Below are positions 17,805 through 25,492 of a stretch of DNA of 45,652 nucleotides, piece after piece (the first letter of the stretch is position 1; every line of letters begins with the position of its first letter). The stretch spans positions 1 to 45,652 of the forward strand of contig MWCA01000047.1 of assembly GCA_002069785.1 (NCBI GenBank), written 5' to 3'. Made by a program: the position numbers and the translations under genes. The notes beneath the pieces were generated by a model. That model was not told where the DNA came from, did no database searches, and saw only the letters and a program-made list of their open reading frames with translations. The stretch is from Lentisphaerae bacterium ADurb.Bin242. GTDB lineage: Bacteria; Verrucomicrobiota; Lentisphaeria; Victivallales; UBA1829.

Positions 17805-18419
17805 ATGGAACATCTGGCGTCTCTGGGAGAATTGAGCCTGTATTTTCTGGCGGCGATCAATCCGGCCAGCAAGATATTTCTTCTGGCTTCCGTCGATCCG
17901 CCGTATTCGCGGAAGGAACTTTTCCATATCTCCGCGAAGGCTTCCCTGACCGCGTTCCTGATTCTGGTGGTGCTGGCGGTTGCCGGACAGTTCATCCTTC
18001 TGAAAATCTTCAGCGTGAACCTTTATTCGCTGAAGATCGCCGGAGGGATCGTTCTTTTCACCGTCGGGATGAAAGCGGTTTCCAAAGGGCGTTTTTACGA
18101 ACAGGACGACCTCCGGGCGAACGCCGATATTTCGATTGTTCCGCTGGCGGCGCCCCTGATCGCCGGACCCGCCACCATTGCGGCGAGCATCGCCATGGTG
18201 CCGATCAACGGATTGCGCATCACGCTGGGCGCGGTGACGATTGCGATCGCCGCGAATCTGCTGCTGATGTCCGCTTCCCGGCACATCGGAAAACTGCTTG
18301 AAAAAGTCCATGCCACCGGCCCGATCATCCGGATTACCGGCCTCATTGTGATGGCCATGGCCCTGCAAATGATCCTCAACGGCGCTTCGGAGTGGATCCG
18401 CACCATTCCGGTTCGTTGA
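17805..18419 (+). CDS. MarC family (UPF0056) integral membrane protein
   Basis: A 204-residue protein with six hydrophobic helices and the MarC family blocks: AAINPASKIFLLASV near the start, LKIAGGIVLFTVGMKAV (residues 72-90), PLAAPLIAGPATIAASI (110-127) and a final MAMALQMILNGASEWI. The role of MarC proteins is not established; the old link with multiple antibiotic resistance was not upheld. The ATG is preceded by AAAGGGGGAG. It is probably co-transcribed with manC, though the two have no obvious functional link. Confidence 0.85.
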   Translation: MEHLASLGELSLYFLAAINPASKIFLLASVDPPYSRKELFHISAKASLTAFLILVVLAVAGQFILLKIFSVNLYSLKIAGGIVLFTVGMKAVSKGRFYEQDDLRANADISIVPLAAPLIAGPATIAASIAMVPINGLRITLGAVTIAIAANLLLMSASRHIGKLLEKVHATGPIIRITGLIVMAMALQMILNGASEWIRTIPVR

Positions 18420-18471
18420 AACGCCGGAAATCCCGCTTTTCGAGGTTTTTTTTGATTTTTTTGAAAAATAT

Positions 18472-18483
18472 ACAATATCTTGT
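18472..18483. promoter_or_regulatory. Possible NrdR-type box before nrdD
   Basis: ACAATATCTTGT is an imperfect palindrome (ACAA-N4-TTGT) 12 bases before the -35 element. It faintly resembles an NrdR box, but only one copy is evident whereas NrdR sites usually occur in pairs. Confidence 0.25.
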
Positions 18484-18494
18484 TGTTTTTTTGC

Positions 18495-18522
18495 TTGCAT
18501 ATACCATGGAATGTAGTATGAT
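18495..18522 (+). promoter_or_regulatory. Promoter of nrdD
   Basis: TTGCAT (18495-18500) and TATGAT (18517-18522) with a 16-base spacer that contains the palindrome CCATGG. An AT-rich tract precedes it and could act as an UP element. Confidence 0.6.
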
Positions 18523-18592
18523 ACTCTCCCATGACACATTATTAGATTTATATTAAAAATTTATGAATTTTCAACAGGGAGGGACCCCGGAT

Positions 18593-20590
18593 ATGGGAAA
18601 AGAATTGCCTTGTACGGCTATCAAGAAACGCGATGGCCGGATCGTTCCGTTTGAACCGGAACGGATTACTTTGGCGGCCGCGAAAGCGCTCAAGGCGGCG
18701 GGAACCGCGAATGACAAGCTGGCCGCGACCATCTGTAAAGATGTCCTTCATGAACTGAATGATATGGAACTCGGCGATGAAGTGCCCGATATCGAGCTTG
18801 TCCAGGACCTGGTGGAGCAGTCGTTCATCCGCAGGGGACTGACCAAGGCCGCGAAGCTGTATATTCTCTATCGCGCCCAGCATGCGAAGATCCGCGAGGG
18901 CAAGCAGCTGATGATGGACGTCCAGGAGCTCGTTTCCTCCTACATCAACCGCGAAGACTGGCGCGTCAACGAGAACTCGAACGCCTCCTATTCGTATGCG
19001 AGCCTCCTGAACCACATCAGCGGTTCCGTCATTGCCAAATACACGCTTTCCAACATCTACTCGCAGGAGATTGCCGCGGCTCATTCCGACGGCGATTTCC
19101 ACCTTCACGACCTCTCCTGCGGCATTGTCGGCTACTGCGCCGGCTGGAGCCTCCGCCAGCTTCTGCTGGAGGGCTTCAAGGGACGCGAGGGTCGGGCCAG
19201 CGCCGCCCCCGCAAAGCATTTCGACACCGCGCTCGGCCAGATGGTGAATTTCATGTGCACGCTCCAGACCGAATGGGCGGGCGCACAGGCGTTCAGTTCC
19301 ATGGACACCCTTCTGGCTCCGTTTGTACGCGAGGACAAGCTTTCCTATGAAAACATCCGGCAGGCGATCCAGCAGTTCGTCTTCGGCCTCAATATCGCGA
19401 GCCGCTGGGGCCAGACTCCTTTCACGAACATCACCTTCGACTGGGTCGTTCCGGAAGATCTCCGTGGAACCCCGGTCATTCTCGGCGGCAGGATTCAGGA
19501 AGGAAAGTATTACGGGGACTACCAGAAGGAAATGGACCTCATCAACAAGGCGTTCCTGGAGATTATGAGCAAGGGCGACCGCGACGGCCGCATTTTCACG
19601 TTCCCCATCCCCACCTACAACATCACCAAGGATTTCGACTGGAAAACCGAAAATGCGAAAATACTTTTCGAGATCACCGGCAAATACGGAATCCCCTATT
19701 TCCAGAACTTCATCAAGAGCGACCTGAATCCGGGCGACGTCCGCAGCATGTGCTGCCGTCTCCAGATGGACATCCGCGAGCTGCGCAGCAAGACCGGCGG
19801 CCTCTTCGGTTCCGGAGAACAGACCGGTTCCATCGGAGTGGTCACCATCAACATGCCGCGCATCGGCTTCCTCTCCAAGACGGAAAAGGAGTTCTTCACC
19901 CGCCTCGGACATCTCATGGACTTGGCCAAGGATTCCCTGGAAACCAAACGGAAAGTGGTCCAGAAATATCTGGACGGGGACCTGCTCCCCTATACCAAGA
20001 CCTATCTCGGCACGCTCAAGAACCATTTCAGCACCATCGGGCTGGTGGGACTCAACGAGTGCTGCCTGAACTTCCTCGGCTGCTCCATCTGCGACGACGA
20101 TGGAAAGGCATTCTCCCTGAAGACCCTCGATTTCATGCGGGACCGCATCGCCGACTATCAGGAGCAGACGGGCCATATCTACAATCTGGAGGCGACGCCC
20201 GCCGAAGGAACGTCCTACCGGCTGGCCCGGATCGACCGGAAGAAATATCCGGACATTCTCTGCGCCGGCGACTCCGAACCGTATTACACCAATTCCTCGC
20301 AGCTTCCGGTCGGATACACCAGCGATCTTTTCCAGGCGCTCGACATGCAGGAGCCCCTCCAGTCCAAATACACCGGCGGCACGGTCTTCCATGCGTTCAT
20401 CGGCGAGAAGATCAACGACCCGGCGCAGGTGGCGTCGCTGGTCAAACGGGTTGCGGAAACCTACAAAATTCCGTATTTCACCATCACTCCCTCGTTCAGC
20501 ATCTGTCCGGTCCACGGGTATATTCCCGGGTATCACGAACATTGCCCCTGCGAGGTCAACAGCAAAAGAGAAGCAGCACCGTCCGTGTGA
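18593..20590 (+). CDS. nrdD: Anaerobic ribonucleoside-triphosphate reductase, large part (lacks the glycyl-radical domain)
   Basis: A 665-residue class III reductase. An ATP cone fills residues about 8-95 (IKKRDGRIVPFEPERI). The barrel carries YSYASLLNHISGS, DGDFHLHDL, GLNIASRWGQTPFTNITFDW, FTFPIPTYNITKDF and GLNECCLNFLG. It reduces ribonucleoside triphosphates to deoxy forms under anaerobic conditions. The C-terminus stops at SICPVHGYIPGYHEHCPCE plus eleven residues, in the zinc-knuckle region and before the glycyl-radical loop, which is encoded by the next small gene. The start at 18593 is chosen for AGGGAGGG 9 bases upstream; an earlier ATG at 18563 has no ribosome site. The activase gene nrdG is not in the window. 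Confidence 0.93.
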   Translation: MGKELPCTAIKKRDGRIVPFEPERITLAAAKALKAAGTANDKLAATICKDVLHELNDMELGDEVPDIELVQDLVEQSFIRRGLTKAAKLYILYRAQHAKIREGKQLMMDVQELVSSYINREDWRVNENSNASYSYASLLNHISGSVIAKYTLSNIYSQEIAAAHSDGDFHLHDLSCGIVGYCAGWSLRQLLLEGFKGREGRASAAPAKHFDTALGQMVNFMCTLQTEWAGAQAFSSMDTLLAPFVREDKLSYENIRQAIQQFVFGLNIASRWGQTPFTNITFDWVVPEDLRGTPVILGGRIQEGKYYGDYQKEMDLINKAFLEIMSKGDRDGRIFTFPIPTYNITKDFDWKTENAKILFEITGKYGIPYFQNFIKSDLNPGDVRSMCCRLQMDIRELRSKTGGLFGSGEQTGSIGVVTINMPRIGFLSKTEKEFFTRLGHLMDLAKDSLETKRKVVQKYLDGDLLPYTKTYLGTLKNHFSTIGLVGLNECCLNFLGCSICDDDGKAFSLKTLDFMRDRIADYQEQTGHIYNLEATPAEGTSYRLARIDRKKYPDILCAGDSEPYYTNSSQLPVGYTSDLFQALDMQEPLQSKYTGGTVFHAFIGEKINDPAQVASLVKRVAETYKIPYFTITPSFSICPVHGYIPGYHEHCPCEVNSKREAAPSV

Positions 20591-20632
20591 CGGTTTTCAA
20601 CCCTATTACACAACAAAAGGAGAATATTGAAA

Positions 20633-20791
20633 ATGGCAAAGTGCGGAGCCGAAACAGAAGTCTACAGCCGGGTTGTCGGGTATCACAGACCGGTCAAAAA
20701 CTGGAACAAGGGAAAACGGGAAGAATTCAAGGATCGCAAGACCTTTGAAGTGCCGGCCGGCGCATGCAAGTGCAAGTCGAACCATGCCTGA
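20633..20791 (+). CDS. Separate 52-residue glycyl-radical domain of NrdD
   Basis: This small gene encodes MAKCGAETEVYSRVVGYHRP followed by VKNWNKGKREEFKDRKTF and a Cys-containing tail (CKCKSNHA). SRVVGY is the glycyl-radical motif of class III ribonucleotide reductases (radical Gly at residue 16), and WNKGKREEFKDRKTF is the usual end of NrdD. It has its own ribosome site (AAAGGAG, 12 bases upstream) and begins 42 bases after the nrdD stop. It is in the same frame as nrdD, and the 14 codons between TGA and ATG are open. The halves meet inside a CPxCG knuckle: nrdD ends in HCPC and this gene starts in KCGAE. It should assemble with the large part into one active enzyme. Confidence 0.88.
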   Translation: MAKCGAETEVYSRVVGYHRPVKNWNKGKREEFKDRKTFEVPAGACKCKSNHA

Positions 20792-20824
20792 CCTGCTTTC
20801 TTTTTCCTGAAACCGGTGTTTCAT

Positions 20825-20858
20825 CCCGTCCGGCTGACCCCGGACGGGTCTTTTTTTT
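20825..20858 (+). terminator. Intrinsic terminator of the nrdD operon
   Basis: CCCGTCCGG (20825-20833) and CCGGACGGG (20840-20848) form a 9-bp GC-rich stem with a 6-base loop, followed directly by TCTTTTTTTT. Confidence 0.92.
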
Positions 20859-20950
20859 GCCGCACACGGCAGAAATGGACCGCGGGTGAAAAACGGAATT
20901 TCCGGAAAAGCCCGCTTTTTTTCGGAAAAACAGCCTCAAAATTTATTTTC

Positions 20951-20979
20951 TTGACATATTCCGCTTTTCGTGTTATAAT
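20951..20979 (+). promoter_or_regulatory. Full-consensus sigma-70 promoter of the TPR gene
   Basis: TTGACA (20951-20956) and TATAAT (20974-20979) with a 17-base spacer: perfect in both hexamers and in spacing, which predicts strong constitutive expression. It is 47 bases before the start codon. Confidence 0.85.
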
Positions 20980-21025
20980 ACTTGAACTCACCCGCAAACA
21001 TCAACCTTTCATCAGGGAGAAGATC

Positions 21026-22069
21026 ATGACGAAAACATCGATGATCGCCGCAACCGTAAGCTTCCTCCTTGCAACCAGTCAGCTTTTCGCTTTCGGTTCG
21101 TACAAGGAAGCCTTCGATCAGGCAAGAAAACAGGAAAGCGCCAGAAAGTATTCGGAGGCGGCGAAAGATTACGCCGAAGCCTTCAAACTTGCCAAGACCG
21201 CCTCGGAAAAATACGATTCGCTCTTCCGTCAGGGGGAGTGTTTCAGGAATAACCGTAAATTCGAGGAAGCCCTCGATCTCTTCAAAAAAGCGGTCGCCGT
21301 GGAAGGAATCACCCCCGCACAGAAGGTCAGCGCCCAGTTCCGCGTTGCTCAATGCAACGAATGGAACAAAAAGCTGGAGCCGGCCATCGTCGAATACCAA
21401 GCCGTCCTTGCAATCGACAAGGTTTCCCCCGACCAGATTTGCAGCGCGTATCAGGGAATCGCCAACATCTACCGGGGACAAAAACAGTATGACAAGTCCA
21501 ATGAAACGGCGGATAAGATTGCCGCGGTGGACAAAGCCAGTCCCAATTATGTTTCCAGGGCGCATCTGACGAAAGGATATAACTTCCGTGACATGAAGAA
21601 ATATGACGATGCGCTTGCCGCCTTCCGGAAAGCCGGGGATGTTCCGAAGGTCGCCCCGCAGTTTGTTTCCGAATCCCGCAACGCCGTCGCCGATGTCCTG
21701 CTGATCCAGAAAAAGAACGAGGAGTCGGAAAAAATGTCCCGGACGGTGGCGGAAGATGCCAAGGCGCATCCCCACCATATCTCCTCCGCCCTGAACCGGA
21801 TCGCCCTCATCCAGCGCAGCGACAAGAAGTATGACGATTCCATCAAGACCTCCGAATCCGTCATTGCGATGAAGGATGCGCATCCCAGCCATCAGATAGA
21901 TGCCCGGCTGAATATCGGCTACTGTTATTTCTATAAAAAGGATTATGCCAAAGCCCTGGCGGTCTTCAAGGAAATACAGGATGCCAAAACGGCGAGTGCG
22001 GGACAGAAGAACGCCGCCAAAACCTGGGCCGCCAACACCCAGAAGGAACTGGACAAGGCTCAGAAGTAG
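21026..22069 (+). CDS. Secreted TPR-repeat protein
   Basis: A 347-residue protein with a signal peptide (MTKTSMIAATVSFLLATSQLFA, cut after LFA near residue 22) and about eight tetratricopeptide-like helical repeats (SARKYSEAAKDYAEAFKLA, NRKFEEALDLFKKAV, QKQYDKSNETADKI, MKKYDDALAAFRKAG, KKDYAKALAVFKEI). TPR arrays bind partner proteins; no catalytic domain is present, so it is probably a periplasmic scaffold. GGGAG lies 7 bases before the ATG. It is a single-gene unit between a strong promoter and a terminator. The partner is unknown. Confidence 0.82.
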   Translation: MTKTSMIAATVSFLLATSQLFAFGSYKEAFDQARKQESARKYSEAAKDYAEAFKLAKTASEKYDSLFRQGECFRNNRKFEEALDLFKKAVAVEGITPAQKVSAQFRVAQCNEWNKKLEPAIVEYQAVLAIDKVSPDQICSAYQGIANIYRGQKQYDKSNETADKIAAVDKASPNYVSRAHLTKGYNFRDMKKYDDALAAFRKAGDVPKVAPQFVSESRNAVADVLLIQKKNEESEKMSRTVAEDAKAHPHHISSALNRIALIQRSDKKYDDSIKTSESVIAMKDAHPSHQIDARLNIGYCYFYKKDYAKALAVFKEIQDAKTASAGQKNAAKTWAANTQKELDKAQK

Positions 22070-22081
22070 ACGGGAGATTCC

Positions 22082-22114
22082 GCGCAGGATACAGGTCAGT
22101 CCTGTGTCTTGCGC
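22082..22114 (+). other. Long hairpin in the TPR gene 3' untranslated region
   Basis: GCGCAGGATACAGG (22082-22095) pairs, with two mismatches, with CCTGTGTCTTGCGC (22101-22114) round a TCAGT loop. No T-run follows. It could protect the mRNA 3' end or be part of a repeat. Confidence 0.5.
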
Positions 22115-22172
22115 AATGCCGGTTGTCCGAATGGACGGAATAAGGGTGAGTTCTCCGGCAGCATTTCATTAC

Positions 22173-22199
22173 AGGCCGCATGAGCGGCCTTTCTTGTTT
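22173..22199 (+). terminator. Terminator of the TPR gene
   Basis: AGGCCGC-ATGA-GCGGCCT (22173-22190) followed by TTCTTGTTT. Its right arm lies at the left edge of the 111-bp direct repeat. Confidence 0.75.
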
Positions 22200-22294
22200 C
22201 AGCGGAAGAGAAAGCGGACGGCTTCCTCGACTTTTTCACAGGCTTTCATCATCGCGGTCTTGCGTGTGGTGATCGCCTCTTTCGGACAATGCTC
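22184..22294 (-). repeat. Left 111-bp direct repeat: displaced 3' end of the DUF362/ferredoxin gene
   Basis: This stretch matches 28207-28317 at 106 of 111 positions by eye. Read on the reverse strand it encodes EHCPKEAITTRKTAMMKACE and then KVEEAVRFLFR with its stop, i.e. the C-terminus of the DUF362 protein with two changed residues. The rest of that gene is absent here; the sequence runs straight into the stop codon of the GntR gene. It is therefore a gene remnant and one flank of a putative island. Confidence 0.88.
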
Positions 22295-23774
22295 AGGGCT
22301 GGAGATTCCCGAAGAGTTCCCCGATCTTCATGATTGCATTGGATGCACATGTCTGCGGAGTGATTTCCCCTTTCAGGCAGGTGGAAAGTTCACGGCCGAA
22401 AACAGAGAAAGCGGGCCGCAGGTATTTGAAATCGAACTGCGGGCGTGCCGTACGGACGGCGTTCCGGATCAGATTGGCCTCCGAGTCGGGAAGAGTCTCC
22501 AGATAGGACCGGGCTCCCAGTAAAGTGGGCTGGTCGAAGTCGCAGGACAACTGGTATTGAGATCTTTTCCCGAACAGGAAGCGCAGCCATTTCCAGGCGG
22601 CCTCCATTTCGGCGTCGTTCCGGATTCCGCTCCGGAAAATCCCGACGGAGAAATTTCCCAGAACGGAAATGCTTTCCGCCTGACCGGGACTTGACGGGAT
22701 GCGGTACAGCCGGAAGCTGCGTTTCATACAGATATTCCGGGTGACCGTCCACGGCCGGAGAGTTGTGGAAATGAAAACTCCGCATTTTCCCAGGGCAAAC
22801 AATTCCTCCTCTTCTCCGGAGGGCGCCGGGTTCCCGTATTCGCGCCAGCGCCGGAGTCGTGACAGCCCGGAAAGGAATGTGTCGGAGGAGAGCATGTTCA
22901 GGAACGCTTCGAGGGAGATGCCGCCTGCGCCATTCCCCCAGAGATACGGAAACTTGTCCACGATATTGCTCCAGCGGCGGGGGATAAGCATGGCCAGCCC
23001 GTAGTTCCCCGGATTTCTTCTGGAATAAGCCCCGAGAATGGAGCACCATTCGTCCAGAATTCCATTTGTGACTTCATCCGGGATTTCCCGGATTCCCGCT
23101 TTGGCAAGGAAGTCCGGATTCACGAAAAGAAACCGGCTGTTCATGCGGGTGGCGATGGCATGAACATGTTCGCTGTCGGAGACGTCCAGCGTTTTGAAAA
23201 CGGCGGCCGGACACAGTTTTTTCGTGACTTCTTCGAATCCGGAGAGTCTCTCCAGCGGGACCAGGGCATTCATGGCGGAGTAGTCCGAGTGAAAGAAGAA
23301 TTCCCCCGTGGCGGGCGGTGTCCCGGAGCCGATCCGGCGCAGATAAGGATCGGAGCCGTCCGAAAAACCTTCCGGGTTGACAACCTCGATTTTGACATTG
23401 ACTTCCGGATTTTCGACCCGGAACAATGCCGCCAGAATCTGCATCCGCAGAAGCATGTGCGGCGATTCTGCCAGCATCCCGTGCCGGAGGATGAGTTTTG
23501 CCGGAGCGAAGAGCGGTTCGAACAGCTCATCCGGAGAATCCGAATCCGCGCAGGAGCAATTCACATACGAGCCGCTGCCCCGGATTTTCCGGATCGTCCC
23601 GGTTTCCGCCAGTTCGCGCAGCGCGCCGCAGATTGTAATCCGGGAGACTCCGTATTCCTCCGCCAGTTCGCGTTCGGGCGGAAGGCGGGCATCCTTCGAA
23701 AGAACCCCTTCCCGGATTTTCCGCAGGATGTCGTTTTTGATACGGATGTACTGCGGTGAATATTGTTTTTCCAT
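22293..23774 (-). CDS. GntR-family regulator fused to a periplasmic-binding-protein-like sensor domain
   Basis: A 493-residue protein. Residues 5-75 form a GntR winged helix (YIRIKNDILRKIREG, RLPPERELAEEYGVSRITI, LRELAETGTIRKIRGSGSYV). The remaining 400 residues resemble an extracellular solute-binding protein of ABC sugar importers (QILAALFRVENPEVNVKIEVV, NSRFLFVNPDFLAKAGI, GVFISTTLRPW, AWKWLRFLFGKRSQYQLS) but there is no signal peptide, so the domain works as a cytoplasmic ligand sensor. It is divergent from the isomerase-pseudopilin-glycosidase genes and probably controls them in response to a sugar. GGAGG lies 9 bases before the ATG. The stop codon shares two bases with the direct repeat. 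Most sugar-responsive GntR hybrids use a UTRA or LacI-like domain instead. Confidence 0.8.
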   Translation of the reverse strand: MEKQYSPQYIRIKNDILRKIREGVLSKDARLPPERELAEEYGVSRITICGALRELAETGTIRKIRGSGSYVNCSCADSDSPDELFEPLFAPAKLILRHGMLAESPHMLLRMQILAALFRVENPEVNVKIEVVNPEGFSDGSDPYLRRIGSGTPPATGEFFFHSDYSAMNALVPLERLSGFEEVTKKLCPAAVFKTLDVSDSEHVHAIATRMNSRFLFVNPDFLAKAGIREIPDEVTNGILDEWCSILGAYSRRNPGNYGLAMLIPRRWSNIVDKFPYLWGNGAGGISLEAFLNMLSSDTFLSGLSRLRRWREYGNPAPSGEEEELFALGKCGVFISTTLRPWTVTRNICMKRSFRLYRIPSSPGQAESISVLGNFSVGIFRSGIRNDAEMEAAWKWLRFLFGKRSQYQLSCDFDQPTLLGARSYLETLPDSEANLIRNAVRTARPQFDFKYLRPAFSVFGRELSTCLKGEITPQTCASNAIMKIGELFGNLQP

Positions 23775-23831
23775 GGTGGCGTTTCCTCCCTGTCTCTGTT
23801 AAAATAATACCAATTATACCGTTTTCAAGGA

Positions 23832-23850
23832 TATATTATGCCGTAATATA
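23832..23850. promoter_or_regulatory. Candidate operator in the divergent region
   Basis: TATATTA-TGCCG-TAATATA is an inverted repeat with 7-bp arms and a 5-base centre between the GntR gene and the isomerase-like gene. Its place and size suit binding of a dimeric winged-helix regulator. A nearby direct repeat of ATACC (about 23807-23820) is a second possibility. Confidence 0.5.
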
Positions 23851-23903
23851 AAATTTATAAGACCAATCAAACCGAAATATCTCAAAAAAATTCAGGGAGC
23901 TTC

Positions 23904-23931
23904 TTGTTTTGTCCGGCTTTTCCTGTATAAT
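23904..23931 (+). promoter_or_regulatory. Promoter of the isomerase-pseudopilin-glycosidase operon
   Basis: TTGTTT (23904-23909) and TATAAT (23926-23931) with a 16-base spacer, 33 bases before the start codon and about 50 bases downstream of the inverted repeat. Confidence 0.6.
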
Positions 23932-23964
23932 GAAAACGAAACAGCAAAAAGGAATAGTGACGCC

Positions 23965-24837
23965 ATGAACTGTATCATCCGGCAATGCAATGTGGGCTGT
24001 AATATTGTGGTCCCTGAAGCGGACGATATCCAGATGTATACGCGGGAGGTATATCTCCGGGCCATTCCGATGTATCGGGATTACGGTTTCCGGAATCTGG
24101 AATTTTCTCACCTGATGCGGCTTTCTCCGGAAGACGGTCTGGCGATCCGGGAACGCTGCCGCGAGTGTGGGATTTCCCCCTGGAGTGTTCACTCCGAACA
24201 TCTTAACGAAGGAACCGGCGTGAACGATTACCTTGCGGTCCAGCGGCATTGTGCGGAAGTGGCGGATGCGCTGGATGCCCGGATCATGGTCTGCCATCTG
24301 CCGAATCTTTCTCCCCGGTTTGACTTCGAGCGGGCGAAGAATATTCTGACCCGTCTGGCGGACATCACCGGAGAATTCCGTTTGAAGCTTGCCGTCGAAA
24401 ACTGTCTCCGCGGCGATGCCGGCTTCATTATCCGTCTGGTGGATGCGATCGGGCGCCCGGATGTGGGAATCAACTGCGATACGGGACATGCGTTCCTGTA
24501 TGAAACGCAGGATGTGGCCGGACTGATCCGCCGGTTCGGAAAGAGACTGTTCACGACGCATCTTCAGGACAATTTCGGGGAGAACGACGATCATCAGATG
24601 CCCGGACTCGGTTATATCGACTGGTTTGCGGTCGTCCGGGCGATCCGGGAGACAGGATACGCCGGACCGCTGATGATGGAAATGACGGGCGGGGCTGTCA
24701 AGTCGAGGCGGACCGTTCCTCAGCTTCGCAAAATGGATATTGACCGCGAACTGGTCTGTGCGCGGGCGTATCTGGAACATGTGTGGGAGAAAACCATAGT
24801 AGAAAAGAAGGAGGAAATATGCGCACCCGTGCTTTGA
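23965..24837 (+). CDS. Sugar phosphate isomerase/epimerase-like TIM barrel protein
   Basis: A 290-residue protein of the xylose isomerase-like TIM barrel superfamily (AP endonuclease 2 fold). The four usual metal ligands are visible: Glu in LAVENC (residue about 145), Asp and His in INCDTGHAF (about 173), His in TTHLQDN (about 198) and Glu in LMMEMTGG (about 240). Such enzymes isomerise or epimerise keto sugars or inositols. GlyTyr-type ending DWFAVVRAIRETGYAGPL is typical. AAGGA lies 12 bases before the ATG. Its end overlaps the pseudopilin start by 19 bases, so the two are translated together. The substrate is unknown. Confidence 0.82.
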   Translation: MNCIIRQCNVGCNIVVPEADDIQMYTREVYLRAIPMYRDYGFRNLEFSHLMRLSPEDGLAIRERCRECGISPWSVHSEHLNEGTGVNDYLAVQRHCAEVADALDARIMVCHLPNLSPRFDFERAKNILTRLADITGEFRLKLAVENCLRGDAGFIIRLVDAIGRPDVGINCDTGHAFLYETQDVAGLIRRFGKRLFTTHLQDNFGENDDHQMPGLGYIDWFAVVRAIRETGYAGPLMMEMTGGAVKSRRTVPQLRKMDIDRELVCARAYLEHVWEKTIVEKKEEICAPVL

Positions 24838-25454
24838 AATTCACTTTGATCGAACTCCTCGTCGTGATCAGCATCATTGCGATTCTGGCGGGTCTGCTGC
24901 TGCCCGCTTTGAACAGGGCAAGACTTACCGCCAAAAAAATTCAGTGTGCCAGTGTAATGAAAAACTATGGGTACGCTTTAACAATGTATACCAATGACAA
25001 TGCCGGTTATTTGCCTGCGATCGACAACACTGAAGGGCAGTACTGGATCATTGCATTGTCGTTTTATCTGGATCGGAATATGTCTGATTCCATCCGCTAC
25101 AGCATCTCCAATATAGGCAAATATCTATTGCCTTGCCCCGAAAAAGAAAAAAGCAATCTTTTTTCCTATGCCTATAATGGGTATCTGAATTCGTCTGTAA
25201 GTGTACAGCCGGTTTGGAAAAAAGTTGGACAACTGAAAAATATCAGTTCCCTGCCGGCTTTCATCGACCATTCCAACCGGCAAGTATGGAACAGTGCGGC
25301 AAGTTCCTTTGATCCGAACTCCGGTTCATCCCCCATCAAGTACCGCCACCTCAACGGAGCAAATATGCTTTTTGTTGATGGTCATGTGCTCTGGGAAACG
25401 CAGAAGACGATTCGTGGCGAATATCCGTTGAAATTTTTTCCAGACAATAACTGA
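24819..25454 (+). CDS. Type II secretion pseudopilin-like protein with H-X9-DG motif (DUF1559-like)
   Basis: A 211-residue protein with a prepilin N-terminus: a short basic leader (MRTRALK), then FTLIELLVVISIIAILAGLL, a membrane helix with Glu at +5. The residue before the cut site is Lys, not the usual Gly. After the helix come LNRARLTAKKIQCASVMKN (in pieces) and a small domain ending in YRHLNGANMLFVDGHV, an exact H-X9-DG motif. Such proteins are greatly expanded in Lentisphaerota and Planctomycetota; their role is not settled. AAGGAGG lies directly upstream of the ATG, inside the preceding gene. The next gene is a secreted glycosidase-like protein. Confidence 0.85.
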   Translation: MRTRALKFTLIELLVVISIIAILAGLLLPALNRARLTAKKIQCASVMKNYGYALTMYTNDNAGYLPAIDNTEGQYWIIALSFYLDRNMSDSIRYSISNIGKYLLPCPEKEKSNLFSYAYNGYLNSSVSVQPVWKKVGQLKNISSLPAFIDHSNRQVWNSAASSFDPNSGSSPIKYRHLNGANMLFVDGHVLWETQKTIRGEYPLKFFPDNN

Positions 25455-25492
25455 ATAATTCTGACAACAAGAACTTCATGAGGAGGACGAAT

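Noticed and set aside
16605..18539. Long reverse frame opposite manC and marC
   Set aside because: Spans two clear genes and their promoter; low-complexity His/Arg/Asp composition typical of an antisense frame.
20591..20632. TGA at the end of nrdD considered as a selenocysteine codon
   Set aside because: No Cys is expected at that position in NrdD, no hairpin of SECIS type follows, and the next gene has its own ribosome site.
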